A stretch of DNA of 6,977 nucleotides from an uncultured Acetatifactor sp. (GTDB taxonomy: Bacteria > Bacillota > Clostridia > Lachnospirales > Lachnospiraceae). The stretch's first letter is position 1. Each line of letters starts with the position of its first letter. Below the pieces are notes generated by a model that was given only the letters and a program-made list of their open reading frames with translations, ran no database searches and had not been told where the DNA came from. Positions 5,740 through 6,977 of this stretch are shown in pieces. The stretch covers positions 8,372 through 15,348 of the forward strand of contig CAQUWW010000069.1 of the NCBI GenBank assembly GCA_948896875.1, written 5' to 3'. Both the position numbers and the translations under genes were made by a program.

Positions 5740-5768
5740 ATCCTAGCACAATTCCATCGTGTTTTTAA
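5740..5768 (-). promoter_or_regulatory. Possible extended -10 promoter for the DUF2752-DUF4234 unit
   Basis: On the minus strand TTAAAA (5763-5768) is followed after 17 bp by TAGGAT (5740-5745) with a TGC extension. Each hexamer matches consensus at four of six positions. Transcription would start around 5733-5735, within about 15-25 nt of the candidate DUF2752 starts, leaving a very short leader. The rest of 5719-5844 is AT-rich, with no gene and no convincing terminator for the histidine gene. Confidence 0.35.
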
Positions 5769-5844
5769 TTATTTTTTAGAACTTTTAAATGAAATCTTAA
5801 GTTTTTTCCCGAAAAATTTGGGGATTTTATAATTTCTTCATATT

Positions 5845-6977
5845 TCAGCGATTAGCCAATTCTATCATGATTTCTTCCCAGCTCACATTTTTTTCTACCA
5901 TCAGGACCATCATGTGATAGAGGAAATCGCTCATCTCATACTTTACCTCGTTTGTACCCGGATTTTTGGCGGCAATTACAATTTCCGTGGCTTCCTCTCC
6001 CATTTTTTTCAGAATCTTATCCAACCCTTTTTCAAAGAGATAATTCGTATACGATCCCTCTTTCGGATGAACTTTTCTGTCCTTGATCACGTCAAGAACC
6101 TCCTCCAGAACCTGCAGCGGATTCGAAGTTTCCTCATAGTCCTTTTTGGTAATCTCATTGAAGAAACAGCTTCTGGCCCCTGTGTGGCAGGCGGCGCCAA
6201 CCTGAGAAACCTTTGCAAGGATGGTATCCATATCGCAGTCTGCAGTCAGACTTTTCACATATTGAAAATGACCGCTGGTCTCCCCTTTCAGCCAGAGGGT
6301 TCTGCGGCTTCTGCTGTAATAAGTCATTCTGCCGGACTGAATTGTCTGCTCATAAGCTTCCTCGTTCATATAAGCCATCATCAGCACTTCCCGGGTCCTG
6401 TAATCCTGTACGATGACAGGAACCAGCCCGGCACTGTTTTTCTTAAAATCCGCCCATTGATAAGCGGCTTCAAAAGTTTCCACCAGAATATCATTCTCCT
6501 TACATAGTTTCTTCAGGGCAGGAATCTCTTTATAATTGTCATTTATGGTATTCCCGGTAACACCGCAGACATTTTCATAAGAAAATATTTCCATCAGCTT
6601 GTTCAGGGCAATCTGGTTTACCTGCACAATAAAGGGCAGCTGCGTCACAGCTTCTGTCTCTCTGATCTGATGTGGGTTGAGCAGAAGAAGTCCTGAAACA
6701 TACTTTTCCAGCACCTCGATTCCGGGTGCAATTTCGTCTACTGTTTCATAGGCGGCCAGAATTTTATCTCTGCCGAATTTCAGGGAAACTTCTTCCGTGA
6801 TCGCCACATTGCTCTCCTGACGATAATCAAGAATTGCCCGTCTGCAGCCCGCATAGAGCAGCTTTTTCACATCCTCCATCCGTTTGATATGACCGGTTCC
6901 CATGACGTCCATTTCTGCATTCCCACAGATTTCCTTTATGATATCCAATGCTGCTTCCTGTTCCTCGTCGGTGTCAG
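5845..6977 (-). CDS. hisIE: Bifunctional HisI-HisE with HisA/HisF-like N-terminal region (5' end beyond right edge)
   Basis: The last 376 codons of a histidine biosynthesis enzyme. HisI (phosphoribosyl-AMP cyclohydrolase) opens the adenine ring of PR-AMP; HisE (phosphoribosyl-ATP pyrophosphatase) makes PR-AMP from PR-ATP. Numbering from the first complete codon, residues 1 to about 165 resemble part of a HisA/HisF barrel: MGTGHIKRMEDVKKLLYAGCRRAIL takes the place of the GGGIR loop and AGADRV helix, and GVTGNTINDN that of the RDG-type loop. Residues about 175-274 are HisI with GETSGH, the metal-site segment DCDMD (246-250) and CHTG plus SCFF (263-272). Residues about 285-374 are HisE, a MazG-like helical domain with EEATE (327-331) and EMSD (347-350). 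HisI and HisE motifs look intact; the barrel part has lost key loop residues and is probably not catalytic. The frame is open through 6977, so an internal TTG at 6948 is not the start. Confidence 0.93.
   Translation of the reverse strand, partial: DTDEEQEAALDIIKEICGNAEMDVMGTGHIKRMEDVKKLLYAGCRRAILDYRQESNVAITEEVSLKFGRDKILAAYETVDEIAPGIEVLEKYVSGLLLLNPHQIRETEAVTQLPFIVQVNQIALNKLMEIFSYENVCGVTGNTINDNYKEIPALKKLCKENDILVETFEAAYQWADFKKNSAGLVPVIVQDYRTREVLMMAYMNEEAYEQTIQSGRMTYYSRSRRTLWLKGETSGHFQYVKSLTADCDMDTILAKVSQVGAACHTGARSCFFNEITKKDYEETSNPLQVLEEVLDVIKDRKVHPKEGSYTNYLFEKGLDKILKKMGEEATEIVIAAKNPGTNEVKYEMSDFLYHMMVLMVEKNVSWEEIMIELANR

Noticed and set aside
5785..5830. A CCCGAAAAATTTGGGG stem-like stretch as a terminator for hisIE.
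   Set aside because: Only three G-C pairs form the stem and there is no T-run after it on the minus strand.

Overview
The window looks like a chromosomal housekeeping segment from a low-to-moderate-GC Firmicute, most probably a Lachnospiraceae (Clostridia) genome. The reasons are strong AGGAGG-type ribosome binding sites, bacillotal promoter spacing, a HisIE protein with a degenerate HisA/HisF-like N-terminal region as I know from Lachnospiraceae, and a HelD-type helicase. The family-level placement is inference from protein style, not from a marker gene. I see no rRNA, tRNA, CRISPR, transposase or phage gene.

Layout, left to right. Bases 1-219 (minus strand) hold the first 73 codons of a MoxR-family AAA+ ATPase running off the left edge. 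Diverging from it, 351-716 (plus) encodes a small single-span membrane protein of unknown function. It is followed by two near-duplicate terminator hairpins with a palindromic element between them (721-829). Convergent to it, 827-4021 (minus) is one 1064-codon gene: a complete HelD-like, UvrD/PcrA-type RNA-polymerase-associated motor, a basic low-complexity linker, and then about 245 residues that look like the N-terminal beta-sandwich of a glycoside hydrolase family 31 enzyme without its catalytic barrel. The helD leader (4022-4120) carries a nested three-arm palindrome. Further right, all on the minus strand, are a stand-alone PAS-domain protein (4268-4663), a DUF4234 membrane protein (4821-5213), a DUF2752 membrane protein (5281-5718), and the HisI and HisE domains of histidine biosynthesis (5845-6977, N-terminus beyond the right edge).

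How they fit together. DUF2752 and DUF4234 form a two-gene unit with a terminator behind it (4725-4764). The PAS gene has its own terminator (4189-4219), and helD starts after that. The genes therefore look like several short transcription units pointing the same way rather than one pathway operon. The histidine gene is metabolically unrelated to its neighbours.

The most unusual item is the HelD-GH31 fusion. Its stop codon lies inside the T-tract of the terminator of the convergent gene, exactly where a normal GH31 enzyme would pass into its (beta/alpha)8 barrel. It is either a truncation scar or a new two-domain architecture coupling an RNA polymerase recycling factor to a sugar-enzyme-type fold.
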